Shown: positions 17,301 to 25,190 of the stretch, in pieces
Layout of the letters: each line of letters begins with the position of its first letter
How positions within the stretch are numbered: the stretch's first letter is position 1
Assembly: GCA_031316255.1 (NCBI GenBank)
Contig: JALDQW010000001.1
Coordinates: 2,699,485-2,763,484 of the forward strand
Direction of reading: 5' to 3'
DNA from: Nitrosomonas sp.
GTDB taxonomy: Bacteria; Pseudomonadota; Gammaproteobacteria; Burkholderiales; Nitrosomonadaceae
DNA length: 64,000 nucleotides
Notes under the pieces: model-generated
What the model was told of the DNA's origin: nothing
Database searches by the model: none
Seen by the model: only the letters and a program-made list of their open reading frames with translations
Translations under genes and position numbers: made by a program

Positions 17301-17786
17301 GACAAGAAAACAGGGAATGGCTACTGGATTCCCTCGGATGCGTTAGCTTCTGATCCGGCAAGCTGGATATCCAATTCCAGTATTTCGGAAATGCTGGCGG
17401 GGATCAGTTCGAAACAAATGGTCATGATCTCCGATAGCTGTTACTCTGGTGCTTTTACCAAGGAACAGAAGCTTAAATTGACAGATATTGATGTCGATCC
17501 GGCTGACATCCTGGCCAAGCGGACAGTGGTGGTAATGTCTTCTGGAGGAGATGAGCCGGTAGCGGATGAAGGAAGAAACGGACATTCAATTTTTGCATGG
17601 TTCTTGATGCAGGCATTACGAAATATCGATACCTGGAAAATTGGCACAAATATTTTTGAACAAGTGCAGACAGAGGTGAGCAATAGTTTTCCTCAAACAC
17701 CACAGTATGGTGCGGCTGTTTCAGCAGGGCATGAAGCCGGAGGGGATTATCTGTTTGAATTCAGAAAGCTGATGGGTGTTCAATGA
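11367..17786 (+). CDS. Two-partner secretion exoprotein with FG-GAP, YDG and C-terminal caspase-like domains
   Basis: A 2139-residue TpsA-type protein. The signal peptide ends about IQA/Q (residue 24). The TPS secretion domain follows, with INPYGVLFGP near residue 106, then a beta-helix-like filamentous stretch. Six FG-GAP-like units (FGFSVALDGDRLAVGA type) occupy about residues 530-920. Five YDG repeats (KVYDG, KIYDG, KTYNG) spaced about 90 residues span roughly 1230-1660. After an Ala-rich linker, residues about 1900-2130 form a peptidase C14/caspase-like fold with YYAGHGY (His1975) and SDSCYSG (Cys2025), so the catalytic dyad is intact. I infer a secreted or surface-anchored adhesin carrying a protease. 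Its specificity and activation are unknown. Confidence 0.9.
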   Translation: MTPRLLLSRLSILFVFAVPVQIQAQLPVDPTVVHGAATIDTAGHHMTVTNSPNTILNWQSFSVGPSDSIYFNQQDVNSQVLNRVTGGDPSEIFGHLGSNGGVWLINPYGVLFGPDSRIDAASLVASTLDISNIDFLASRNHFNAVNHFGEVRNQGEIRTTFGGRVWLMGDSVTNENLVQASGGQVVLAAGESVEFVDSGAPHVVVRVRAPENETVNLGALVASNGNIDLHGSIVNQEGFVRANSIGTNGSGQIVLKASETVTLAENSTTQAKHGEVLIESDTVYNHGDISGHEIALTADAIVQQGLISAPGGEVVMQAENSTYLNGQVDVSEKHGAGGNIQITTGKLEGMAGGALHADGEQGGSIRIAGKNSVAFSSTLEATGDQQGGKIEVTGDSVVLLNADVNASGGVQGGTVHLGGGWQGSGDLPHAREVIVGVGSEVKANGNDNGGEIAVWSSQNSEHYGSLQALNGGRVELSSEGEIRQTGEIVVGKGGEVLFDPKNLIITDNPPDSLTLAKKVVGGSVNGQPALNDEDQFGFSVALDGDRLAVGAVGDDTGNTNAGAVYLFTGAGTDFSSLTLASKLDGITGIGVGMIPLDIGSPALGGGYEFGTALALNGDHLAVGAPRVSDGKGNVYLFSGVGNDFSGLTYRTLLDSQDLVQNGFEALDRQDFFGFSVALNGDRLVVGADRDDGVVIGDGENNNINRDFGAVYFFSGINSSEITPLTKLDINTITTEGIKIDGLSEGELFGRSIALDGDRLVVGAPGGIPDNELNRKHEGKVYLFTGVDSVYSPNGSLSGLELKQTLSVANNSMALDLSDLSSGDGFGFSVALQNNHLLVGAPGDDTEGTNRGKVYLFTGAAGDFSSGLVLTRKIPPFDSEDQPVSGDFFGGSVAIDGDRFAVGAYQDDTTGTNQGAAYLFTGLDAVQPFGGISIENAGFESDSSNTSYITPATLQSQLNFGSNVTLQANNDITVESDVIASCNVEFCDGGDLTLQAGRNIAFNADISTDNGDLIAVAGDPGATQEVDPGTPTLTIADTVNLDVGAGKAELAAVNGNFINNNGDAAISTDGGRWLIYAADPTTSTEGFAGYNKHYNQVYIPGSIPNYVDESGNWFFYSIAPALQVSAPATAITYGEDFSGSILTAQQMANLISGYIDGDSADNFGAVQQDPDGISLNASGPFSSSGHVTAGTHDLRYVSGLASDLGYQFVDNTGSVGELTVNPETVDAVSFVANDKVYDGAVGATIADGVLSGVIEGDIVSLAGEGVFDTKNVGVDKTVNLANGSLSGADSGNYSLSQESVDNVTALADITPKPISVGSISAEDKVYDGTTVAKASGGSLIGVVPGDSVSVSSSQAVFDNKNVGINKTVIVSGLALEGIDRTNYSLNSGGAVAVTADITPKSLTVENIAVQDKVYDGTTDAQLANSQSILGGVVEGDDVSFSEGAVAFETKNAGDNKSVIVADVLLTGADSSNYTVEGEVVTASSASITPKALEVESFSAEDKIYDGELTATILDGTLSGVIEGDAVSLSGEGAFNDKNVGTDKPVMLTAGSLAGQDSGNYTLDNIDNVTASADITPRSVTVGDLSTDSKTYNGNVIASVIGKLNNLIFGDDVSLTNTATFDTQDTGENKTVTVTNFLLNGEDSTNYTLNAPNSINTTGRITPATLIYHANPATRIVGGALTDFTGNVTGFVGREDFANATTGTLIWETTADSTSPEGQYPILGGGLSARNYQFIQDSLNNTALKLQNFDPTNPQIVQPTSSTAIQAVNVAAAAAMETKVAMLNLEKGGTLDVASSLAPSTTSNFGRINLAHLNRTDMQLLIDYRRDFKEKLFADSIYKLELDPSLADVPPCESIEQADLGLCRISDSQRKELKEQEKITEILQQSNKQNPVISMLPAIEKKLIVLFGVNQYDDKTIPPLDNSIADAEVLGQLFAEQLGYEIHIVKNATKAEIVRTLNQLSTKMEEEDSVVIYYAGHGYLDKKTGNGYWIPSDALASDPASWISNSSISEMLAGISSKQMVMISDSCYSGAFTKEQKLKLTDIDVDPADILAKRTVVVMSSGGDEPVADEGRNGHSIFAWFLMQALRNIDTWKIGTNIFEQVQTEVSNSFPQTPQYGAAVSAGHEAGGDYLFEFRKLMGVQ

Positions 17787-17880
17787 GTATTGTTGATTTT
17801 GAATTACAACTGTTTTGTGATAACCCTCTAATGTTAATACAGTCGAGAATTGATCCGGTTCATAAGAGGTAAAACCAGCA

Positions 17881-19350
17881 GTGATAAATATTAAAGTAAT
17901 TAACTCGAATGCGTTATTGTCAAAAACAATAAGTGCAACGTTCGATGAACTCGGCGGAACCATCGGCCGTGCGGAAAACAGTACCCTGGTTCTACCTGAT
18001 CCTGAGAAACATATTTCCAGACTGCATGCGAGTATTGATTATCGTCACGGGCACTATCATATCTGCAACCATGGCAGTGCGTCACCGGTTTTTCTGAATG
18101 GGCAACCGCTGGAGAAGGAGCAAAGTGAAGCGATAAAATCGGGCGATGAGATTCGCATCGGTGGTTATGTCATGCAGGTGCTGGCTGATGAACAATCGGT
18201 TGAATCGCTTTTGAATCGTTCCGATAACCAAAACCTTGGTATGGATCTCTTTGCTGAGTCAGCTGAAGCAGCTTTTCAAAGGGAGCAACATTCCATAGAA
18301 AAATCACGGGAATCTGATTTGAAAGGAAACAGCATGGATTCGGCAGATCCTTTTGCCGACCCGTTTGATAAAAACAAATCGCAAGAAGGGGTGCACGGAC
18401 TGATACCCGATAGTTATGATCCATTTGCCGATATGCCGCTTTCAGATGGGGTTTCTGGTAATTTGCTCAGTAATAAAGCATCACAGCGTAGTGAACAAGG
18501 AATAGACGACTATATTAAAACCAAAACATCTTTGGATGATTTGTCCAGACAACAACCGGATATGAGCAATATCGATCCGCTTCTGGTGCTTGAAGGTGCA
18601 GCTAGAAAGAACGAGCAGCCTGAGTTTCACGTGCAGCGTGATGACGTTCAGGAATTGCATGGTTCTTTTGACCCGCCTAGGCGGCAGTTTGAAAATAAAG
18701 TCAAAAAAGTGCCGCAACCGGTATCTGTTTCGTCGGGGCAGCAATTTTCGCCCGGAGATTCATCGTTATTGGATGCTTTTCTGGCGGGAGCAGGAATGCA
18801 GGGCAGGAATCTTCAAAGTGAATTGACGCCTGAGTTTATGTATCAGATTGGATCGATACTGCGTATGTCAACACAGGGCACTATTGATTTGTTGCTGGCG
18901 CGTTCAATGACCAAGCAGGAAATGCGAGCGAATATGACATTGATAGCGCCGAAAGAGAATAATCCGCTTAAATTTTCTCCGGATGTGGAAACAGCGTTAA
19001 TGCATTTGTTGGCACAGCAAAGCAGGGGGTTTATGGCGCCCGAACAAGCTATCAGGGATGCGTATGAAGACCTGCGTTCGCATCAATTTGGTTTTATGGC
19101 GGGTATGCGTGCTGCACTGGCGGGCTTGCTGGAAAAATTCAAACCGTCCAGATTGGAAAAGCGATTCACGAAAGTGACATTGATGGACAAGTTTATTCCG
19201 GGCAACCGCAAGGCCAAATTTTGGGATACCTATACAGAACAATACGAAGAGATATCTAGAGAAGCCGAAGAGGATTTTCACAATTTATTTGGCAAAGAAT
19301 TTCTTAATGCTTATGAGCAACAAGTTGCGAAATTCGAGGATAAAAAATAA
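17881..19350 (+). CDS. tagH: T6SS-associated FHA-domain protein TagH
   Basis: A GTG start with AGAGGT about 12 bases upstream gives 489 residues. The N-terminal FHA domain (about 20-100) shows GRAENSTLVLPD, HISRLHASI and FLNGQPL, the phosphothreonine-binding signature. A long polar linker follows. The C-terminal ~190 residues (LLDAFLAGAGM, RMSTQGTIDLLLARSMTKQEMRAN, the NPLKFS motif and the FMAGMRAAL helix) match the TagH-specific domain. TagH/Fha proteins promote T6SS assembly when phosphorylated by a PpkA-type kinase. It starts about 95 nt after the exoprotein gene and heads a phospho-control module with the next genes. Confidence 0.9.
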   Translation: MINIKVINSNALLSKTISATFDELGGTIGRAENSTLVLPDPEKHISRLHASIDYRHGHYHICNHGSASPVFLNGQPLEKEQSEAIKSGDEIRIGGYVMQVLADEQSVESLLNRSDNQNLGMDLFAESAEAAFQREQHSIEKSRESDLKGNSMDSADPFADPFDKNKSQEGVHGLIPDSYDPFADMPLSDGVSGNLLSNKASQRSEQGIDDYIKTKTSLDDLSRQQPDMSNIDPLLVLEGAARKNEQPEFHVQRDDVQELHGSFDPPRRQFENKVKKVPQPVSVSSGQQFSPGDSSLLDAFLAGAGMQGRNLQSELTPEFMYQIGSILRMSTQGTIDLLLARSMTKQEMRANMTLIAPKENNPLKFSPDVETALMHLLAQQSRGFMAPEQAIRDAYEDLRSHQFGFMAGMRAALAGLLEKFKPSRLEKRFTKVTLMDKFIPGNRKAKFWDTYTEQYEEISREAEEDFHNLFGKEFLNAYEQQVAKFEDKK

Positions 19351-19479
19351 CAGTATTGATAATTCAGGCATGGTATCCCGCCCGTTATCGAAACATGACT
19401 TTATCAAAGTAACACCCGGGACGATTGGAATTGTTTACTAATAAAATTGATTGGATTCTGATTACGCTTCGAGAATGGC

Positions 19480-20244
19480 ATGCAGCTTGACATTGTGACT
19501 TTGTCAAAAACCGGCGGGAGAAAAACAAACGAAGATGCATGTGGTTATTGCACCGTAGCTGATATAAGTTGCTGTATTTTGTCCGATGGACTTGGCGGGC
19601 ATGAAGGTGGCGCAACTGCGTCGAGGCTTTCGGTTGAGCATGTGCTGGATGCGTTCAAAAAATCTCCGCAATGCAACATTAAGGGCATCAAATCACTCAT
19701 GCACGCGGGCAATGATGCGGTATTGAGTGAACAGAGAAAGGCCCAAAAGTTAAAGTCAATGCGCACAACCGCTGTCATTTTGACGCTGGATAGAAAGGGA
19801 AAAAAGGCTTGTTGGGGAAACATTGGTGATTCACGGCTTTATTGTTTTCGGAATGGCCGCATTGTTATGCAGACGAAAGACCATAGCGTGTCGCAATTGA
19901 TGGTGGAAGCCGGTTATCTGAGGCCGGAGATGATTCGATCTTCCCCAGGGCGGAATCAGTTGTTTGCTGCAATGGGTGATACCGATCATTTTAAATTTGA
20001 ATTAATTCCGGAACTGTTTTCAATCCGGGAGGGTGATGTATTTTTGCTGTGCTCGGACGGACTTTGGGAATATGTGGAAGAAAAAGAAATGGAAAGGTTG
20101 TTGCAAAAATCCAATTCCGCAAATGCCTGGTTAAACATGCTGGAAGCTGAAGTTTTGAGGCGTGGCAAAGCGGGACAGGATAATTACTCGGCAGTTGTTG
20201 TAAGGTGTATGGGGACGGAAGATTCAACACGGTACATGACTTAA
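19480..20244 (+). CDS. PP2C-family Ser/Thr phosphatase (PppA-like)
   Basis: A 254-residue PPM phosphatase. The metal-binding and fold motifs are present: GGRKTNEDACG near residue 10, SDGLGGHEGG near 37, GNIGDSRLY, LLCSDGLWEYV and QDNYSAVVV at the C-terminus. It should remove phosphate from Ser/Thr residues in the cytoplasm. Beside TagH and a Ser/Thr kinase, it most likely counteracts kinase-driven activation of the T6SS, as PppA does in Pseudomonas aeruginosa; that is by analogy. Full length and intact. Confidence 0.9.
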   Translation: MQLDIVTLSKTGGRKTNEDACGYCTVADISCCILSDGLGGHEGGATASRLSVEHVLDAFKKSPQCNIKGIKSLMHAGNDAVLSEQRKAQKLKSMRTTAVILTLDRKGKKACWGNIGDSRLYCFRNGRIVMQTKDHSVSQLMVEAGYLRPEMIRSSPGRNQLFAAMGDTDHFKFELIPELFSIREGDVFLLCSDGLWEYVEEKEMERLLQKSNSANAWLNMLEAEVLRRGKAGQDNYSAVVVRCMGTEDSTRYMT

Positions 20245-20270
20245 TAGTTTTATGATTAGGGGGTGAAACG

Positions 20271-20792
20271 ATGAAAAAGGGAATATTTGTAACTGTCTTG
20301 TTGTGTATGATGAATTTCTCGGTAATGGCTGAATCCATGGTGGGTGTGCATGAATCAGTAACTGCAAGTGATTTGTTCAAGAATCTGGCGCCCGATAAAA
20401 TGGGAAAAACAAGAAACTTTATCCCGACAGAGGTGCTTGTTGAAAAGCCGCTTAAATATTCTTTCATGATCTTGTTTGAAACAAACTCGGCTACTCTGAC
20501 AGCCAAGGCGCTTCGAGACCTGGATGAAGTGGGGCGCTTCATGAAAATGGATAAGGTAACTGATTTAAAATTTGAAATTGAGGGCCATACGGACCCTAGA
20601 GGCGGTTTTGTTTTAAATCGGGATTTGTCGCTGGCACGTGCCGAAGCTGTAATCAATTATCTGGTTTTGAACCATAATGTAGATCGAGGCAGGCTGGTGG
20701 CGGTAGGTAAAGGGTTTAGTGAAATGATTAATCGTGAGAACACAATAGCACCTGAAAACAGAAGGGTAACAATTGTTAGAACAGTAGAATGA
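20271..20792 (+). CDS. OmpA-family peptidoglycan-binding protein
   Basis: A 173-residue exported protein. Residues 1-21 (MKKGIFVTVLLCMMNFSVMA) are a signal peptide. The C-terminal ~110 residues are an OmpA-like domain: ILFETNSATLTAKALRDLDE, EIEGHTDPRGG, NRDLSLARAEAVINYL and the final ENRRVTI, including the Asp and Arg that hold diaminopimelate. GGGTG sits a few bases upstream of the ATG. It follows the phosphatase by 26 nt and ends 13 nt from the convergent kinase gene. A periplasmic scaffold linked to the secretion machine is plausible but not shown. Confidence 0.88.
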   Translation: MKKGIFVTVLLCMMNFSVMAESMVGVHESVTASDLFKNLAPDKMGKTRNFIPTEVLVEKPLKYSFMILFETNSATLTAKALRDLDEVGRFMKMDKVTDLKFEIEGHTDPRGGFVLNRDLSLARAEAVINYLVLNHNVDRGRLVAVGKGFSEMINRENTIAPENRRVTIVRTVE

Positions 20793-20805
20793 AGACTGCA
20801 AAAAC

Positions 20806-22518
20806 CTAATCAATTTCTTCTATAGAAAAGAAAGCTGCGCCAAAAGATCCCGAGCAAGCATCTTTAACCGTCTCCTGGCAAACTTCTTTGCCGGCAAATA
20901 ACGGTAGATAACCGTCATGGTTTGAATACAGATGCTGTGCTTCCTGATACGGAAACTTGGCGTATGAGCCTATGTGCGTTAGTCCTGCAGCACTGAAATC
21001 CCGCTGGTTTGTGGAAACGATAATAACAAAGTGATTAATTCCGGGAGGGCCGGACGCAGGCAATGCCCATAAATCAGGCCGCGGAATAGTCAGGGAAATG
21101 CCGGCTTCTATTCTGTTCATTGAGTCGATTTTGTTGGGAAAGAGTAACCACAAGTCATCTTGATTGGAACCCGCCATGAGCAGATAAACATAACCGCTTT
21201 TAGTTGAATTAATCTGGATGTTTAGAGAATCCTGTCCAATGCGTAGTTTTGTCTTGTTGACTAAAACAGAGACGGCGTGACGAATGTCTCTTTTTTCGAA
21301 AATTTCATTCAGTGCAATGAGTGGAGTAAATTTCCTGTCAACCAGAGTGGTATCAGCGCCAGAGGGTTTTTCGGATATGTGTTCGGGCGCACTATCGGGT
21401 TGCTTGTTTTCTACGGTCATGCTGTTGTATAAAACCACACTGGCCACTAATAAACACATTATCCCCGAGACCAAAGCGATTTTTCTGAATTTTTTTCGTT
21501 GTGTTAGGGGAGGGGGCAATTCTGCCGGCTGATACTGTGTGGCAGGTGTTTGACTGATGCCCAGAAGTTTACGAAACTCAGCAATGTCTTGCGGCCTGTC
21601 TTCCGGACGTATGGCCAGTCCTTTATCAATGGCTTCGAGGAATTGTTTGCTGTACTTTTCCTTGCCCAGTTCTCCAAGCGGCACGAGTGTATCTGAAACA
21701 ACGCGGCTTACCGAGGGAACAGGTGTTTTGCCTGATATGGCCAAGTATATGACTGCCGCCAATGCATAGATATCTGTCCATGCGCCCTGTTTCAAGGTTG
21801 CAATTTCCCCATATTGTTCGATAGGCGCAAAGCCGGGCTTAAGAATAACGGTTAACGAATGCGTCATGTCGTTGATAACATGCCGCGCGGCGCCAAAGTC
21901 AAGTAATACTGGTTTTCTATTGGGTAAAATTAGAACATTGTCGGGTGAAATGTCGCGATGAAAGCAGTGTGCTTTGTGGAGCACATCGATTGCATCCAGA
22001 AGGTGTTCAAGCAAAAATTTTAACCATGCTTCTTCAGGAGGTTCTTGCATATTATGCAATGTTTCCTTAAGCGTTTTTCCCTGATAAAACGGCATAACCA
22101 TATAAGCTGTGCCATTGGCTTCCCAGAAACGAAAGACTTTAATGAGGGATGGATGATCAAATTGCGCCAGCAGGCGTGCTTCATTGACAAAACTACGTAA
22201 TCCGGCAAGGAAAGTATCTTCATATTTTTTGGATATAACGTTGACAGTGGAGGTGTCGATTCGCCTGGCCAGCGAGGTGGGCATATACTCTTTTATGGCT
22301 ACTTTTCTGCCCAGATTATCATCGGCAAGATAGACTATTCCGAATCCACCCCATCCAACAATATCTATAATTTCATAATCTTCCAGTGTGGTGCCGATAG
22401 GAAGCGCATTCTTTTCGTGTGTATCAATACGCGATAGCTCGGATAATGGTTCTGCGAACTGAGTCTTGTCTTGCTGAAGCACCGTTTCGCCGTCTTCATT
22501 TGAATGATTCGCAGTCAT
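20806..22518 (-). CDS. Membrane Ser/Thr protein kinase with DUF4384 domain (PpkA-like)
   Basis: A 570-residue protein. The kinase domain covers about residues 45-320: glycine loop GWGGFGIVY, VAIKEYMP with the catalytic Lys, HRDISPDNVL catalytic loop, DFGAARH metal-binding loop and PGFAPIEQYG activation segment. A transmembrane helix (KIALVSGIMCLLVASVVLY) lies near 345. The extracytoplasmic part ends in a DUF4384-type sensor (LNIQINSTKSGYVYLLMAG, WLLFPN). This architecture matches kinases that switch on T6SSs by phosphorylating Fha/TagH proteins. It is convergent with the phosphatase and OmpA genes and the likely partner of TagH at 17881; the phosphorylation target is inferred from context. 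Confidence 0.9.
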   Translation of the reverse strand: MTANHSNEDGETVLQQDKTQFAEPLSELSRIDTHEKNALPIGTTLEDYEIIDIVGWGGFGIVYLADDNLGRKVAIKEYMPTSLARRIDTSTVNVISKKYEDTFLAGLRSFVNEARLLAQFDHPSLIKVFRFWEANGTAYMVMPFYQGKTLKETLHNMQEPPEEAWLKFLLEHLLDAIDVLHKAHCFHRDISPDNVLILPNRKPVLLDFGAARHVINDMTHSLTVILKPGFAPIEQYGEIATLKQGAWTDIYALAAVIYLAISGKTPVPSVSRVVSDTLVPLGELGKEKYSKQFLEAIDKGLAIRPEDRPQDIAEFRKLLGISQTPATQYQPAELPPPLTQRKKFRKIALVSGIMCLLVASVVLYNSMTVENKQPDSAPEHISEKPSGADTTLVDRKFTPLIALNEIFEKRDIRHAVSVLVNKTKLRIGQDSLNIQINSTKSGYVYLLMAGSNQDDLWLLFPNKIDSMNRIEAGISLTIPRPDLWALPASGPPGINHFVIIVSTNQRDFSAAGLTHIGSYAKFPYQEAQHLYSNHDGYLPLFAGKEVCQETVKDACSGSFGAAFFSIEEID

Positions 22519-22756
22519 ATAAAAGTAAGCTTAGTTTTAGGATCAAAAACGAATTAAAATAATTATTCTGATTTTTAAGACAGCTAATAATTCATCAAAG
22601 ACTATGCCCTGACCGGCAATGCCGTTCGTTGTAAAGCAATTTCTAACGATCATCCACTCCGAGAGTGTCTACACGATTTTAGCTTTCGAAACGTCTTTAT
22701 TCAAGAAATGCCAATGAATAACGCTTAAAAATACAAAATGTGTTAGAAATTTTATT
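22519..22756. other. AT-rich leader of the kinase gene, no gene seen
   Basis: About 240 bp with no supported frame. It should contain the promoter for the minus-strand kinase gene and leads into an IS66-type transposase remnant. Confidence 0.4.
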
Positions 22757-23132
22757 GTGTGCGCAAAAAATCTTGCACACGCCGGCCGCTGCGGCTGGTT
22801 TGATAATCAAAGACGACAATGCGCAGTCATGCCGCCGTCAGTGACGACCGGTGACGCCGGTTCTACGGCGACGTCCTCACCGATTTTAACCAGTGTGTGC
22901 CGCACGGTCCGCATTGACAGAATTCCGGTTCATGACGATGTTCTATGCGTGGCAGATGATGCGGCAGCGGCTTTGCAGGTGCTGTTTTTACAGCCGGTTT
23001 AATCTGTTCGATTTCGGTATCGACGGCTACGATATCAACCAACACCGATTTTTCAAATAAACTGAGCTGCACCGCAGACAGTGATTTATTCTTCTTGCCA
23101 AAGCGGCTGCGCCAGTGATTCATGGCTGCCAT
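22757..23132 (-). pseudogene. Decayed IS66-family transposase fragment
   Basis: Reading the minus strand from the ATG at 23132 gives MAAMNHWRSRFGKKNKSLS, then VQLSLFEKSVLVDI and PLPHHLPRIEHRHEP..CQCGPCG, the N-terminal part of IS66 TnpC. The frame then breaks: KIGEDV continues in another frame, sequence is lost, and IVVFDYQTSRSGRRVQDFLR (an internal IS66 segment) appears before a stop. So it has at least one frameshift and an internal deletion, and no catalytic triad. The open frame extends to 23183 but I see no similarity there. Confidence 0.75.
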
Positions 23133-23194
23133 TATACCACAAATCCATGATAACTTACTGTTAATATTACATTTATATCCCAAAAGTTAAACGG

Positions 23195-23374
23195 ATGGCG
23201 ATGCCGGTAAATGAACCAGCCCACACCCGTTGTCAGCCACTATACCAGTTACCGTTCATCAAGACGATTTATCGCGCAGTGCGCGATCGGCTTGACTTTT
23301 TTAAGTCCAAATACGTGAAAGAAACCGAACAGATGATGACTTCGCAATTAGTAAACTATGGGCTACGACTGTAA
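23195..23374 (+). CDS. 59-residue open frame of unknown function, possibly a gene remnant
   Basis: An ATG-started frame encodes 59 residues containing PLYQLPFIKTIYRAVRDRL and FFKSKYVKETEQMM, a plausible amphipathic, protein-like composition. I do not recognise it and see no good ribosome-binding site. It directly follows the IS66 remnant, so it may be the surviving 3' end of a disrupted gene. Low confidence. Confidence 0.25.
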   Translation: MAMPVNEPAHTRCQPLYQLPFIKTIYRAVRDRLDFFKSKYVKETEQMMTSQLVNYGLRL

Positions 23375-23633
23375 AATTTAGCAGTAATTTCTATTTTATA
23401 TAACAATTTTTTATTTGTGATTTTGGTCTGGAACGCTTGTTGGACGCTCTTAGTGGTTTGAAAATACAATGAAATTATGAAAACGCCATTTATTCTTGCC
23501 AATTCTATTTTGACCTTGAGCAGGTTCTAAACAGTCATACGGTTGTCATGTTGTCTTCCTAGAATAATCATCGCGCAGGTTAAATAACCTAAGCGACTAA
23601 AAGCATAATTTATTTCTTGGAGATTACACGATA
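23375..23633. other. Leader of the PhoX-like gene
   Basis: About 260 bp of AT-rich sequence with no supported gene. TTGGAG, 12 bases before the ATG at 23634, is a reasonable ribosome-binding site for that gene. Confidence 0.4.
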
Positions 23634-25094
23634 ATGAAAAAAACAGCTTTATATTCAATATTGGGCTTATCGGCGTTGATGGTAACAGTTTCCGCATCAG
23701 TCTTAGCTGACGACGATCATCACGACGACCATAAATTTAACAGTAAACAAGATTTCGGCCAACTACGCGATCAAATGCTCAATCAACGTTCCATGCAGTT
23801 TTTTGGTATCAAAAAACCACTGGACTCGGAGTCGAACGAAAGCGTTTCAATCGATACCGCCGAAGCTAATCCAGTTTCCATGATTACGCTGGCTAAAGGA
23901 TTGCGCGCGCGCGTAGTGGCTTCTAACGCCGATCTGGGTGCAAATATCGACATGATGGCACTATACCCGCAGGATAATCCAACACACCTGATCGTTTGTA
24001 ACGAACAGGGTCAGGCTCAACCAGGGGTTCAACGTGTCAGTTTGTCGGACGGCAGTGTTGAAACCATTCTGACAGGAACGCAATCCTGCGATCCGATACA
24101 TACTACAGCCTGGGGCACAATTGTATTCGGTGAAGAAGCGGGTAACAGCGGCACAATATTGGAAATGATCAATCCGCTGCAAACGACTGGCGTTCTGTAT
24201 GATCGCTCCAGCGGCACATTCAGTGGCGCCGATGCAGGTAACGTTACGGAACGGCCAGCTGTCGGTCATCTGTCATTTGAAGGCGTCGTGATCTACCCCA
24301 ACGGCGTCATGTATTACGGTGATGAAAATCGTCCATCCAAAGGCACCGCAGGCGGCGCCTATTTCAAATTCATTCCCGATGTACCCTGGAATGGTGGTGC
24401 GCCGATAACCAGTCTGGACCAGTCGCCGCTGACACATGGTAGTGTATACGGTCTTCGCCTCGGAAATCGCAGCGGCGGTACCGATTACGGTCAAGGCAGC
24501 AACACCGGACGTGGAACATGGATAGCAGTTGATAATTCCTATGATGCCGATCTGCGTGCCGCTGCTGCCAGTCTCAATTTGACCGGTTATTATCGTCCGG
24601 AAGATGCCAGCGCGGATGAGAAAGCAAAGGCTGCTGGATTGGTTCGTTTTTGCGCCAACAATACCGGCAACGAAGAAAACAACCGCAACTGGGGTGAGAC
24701 CATCTGCATCACCGATGGCACGCTTGAAGAAGCAACATTCAATCTGGCTGTTCCTGAAGTTCAATACTTCATTATTGGCAACAAGGATATGGGTATGGTC
24801 GATAACATTGCTTACCAGCCAGGTAGAGGTAACTGGGTATTGCAAACCGATCGCGATGCGGTTGGCATGAGCGATGAAGGCTACCCATTCAACAACAGTG
24901 TCTGGCTTTGCCTGGAAGATGGCGATGATGTCGACACACTGACCGATGGCTGTATCCGCGTTATCAATCTGAACGACCTGAATGCTGAGTCAACGGGCGG
25001 ACTTTTTGATGCTTCGGGCAAAAGCTATTATTTCAGCGTGCAGCATAATGTAACTGGTCACGGCACAATTCTGCGTGTTGACGGCTGGAAATAA
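23634..25094 (+). CDS. Secreted PhoX-like (DUF839) beta-propeller protein
   Basis: A 486-residue exported protein with a signal peptide (MKKTALYSILGLSALMVTVS..VLA) and a His/Asp-rich mature N-terminus. The body resembles the PhoX/DUF839 family: TTAWGTIVFGEE (family TPWGTxLTxEE), GVVIYPNGVMYYGDE, and a late NIAYQPGRGNWVLQTD with the C-terminal HGTILRV. PhoX enzymes are calcium/iron phosphatases of the periplasm, but I cannot verify the metal ligands, so phosphatase activity is only possible. It stands alone, flanked by an IS remnant and the T6SS. Confidence 0.65.
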   Translation: MKKTALYSILGLSALMVTVSASVLADDDHHDDHKFNSKQDFGQLRDQMLNQRSMQFFGIKKPLDSESNESVSIDTAEANPVSMITLAKGLRARVVASNADLGANIDMMALYPQDNPTHLIVCNEQGQAQPGVQRVSLSDGSVETILTGTQSCDPIHTTAWGTIVFGEEAGNSGTILEMINPLQTTGVLYDRSSGTFSGADAGNVTERPAVGHLSFEGVVIYPNGVMYYGDENRPSKGTAGGAYFKFIPDVPWNGGAPITSLDQSPLTHGSVYGLRLGNRSGGTDYGQGSNTGRGTWIAVDNSYDADLRAAAASLNLTGYYRPEDASADEKAKAAGLVRFCANNTGNEENNRNWGETICITDGTLEEATFNLAVPEVQYFIIGNKDMGMVDNIAYQPGRGNWVLQTDRDAVGMSDEGYPFNNSVWLCLEDGDDVDTLTDGCIRVINLNDLNAESTGGLFDASGKSYYFSVQHNVTGHGTILRVDGWK

Positions 25095-25107
25095 TTGCGG
25101 TGCTACC

Positions 25108-25132
25108 TGCCGGAAATTCGTTTTTTCCGGCA
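25108..25132. terminator. Hairpin after the PhoX-like gene
   Basis: TGCCGGAAA and TTTCCGGCA form a perfect 9-bp stem with a 7-base loop, starting 13 nt after the stop. It may serve as a bidirectional terminator for this gene and the oncoming T6SS transcript; a T-run is present only inside the loop. Confidence 0.55.
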
Positions 25133-25162
25133 ATGGGATTTAAACCGGCGGGTTCTCATTCC

Positions 25163-25190
25163 TTTTAACGGGATGGAGCCCGTTTGTTTT
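25163..25190 (+). terminator. Second hairpin with T-rich tail
   Basis: AACGGG and CCCGTT pair around a 6-base loop and are followed by TGTTTT, a plausible intrinsic terminator on the plus strand. The rest of 25095-25440 holds no supported gene. Confidence 0.45.
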
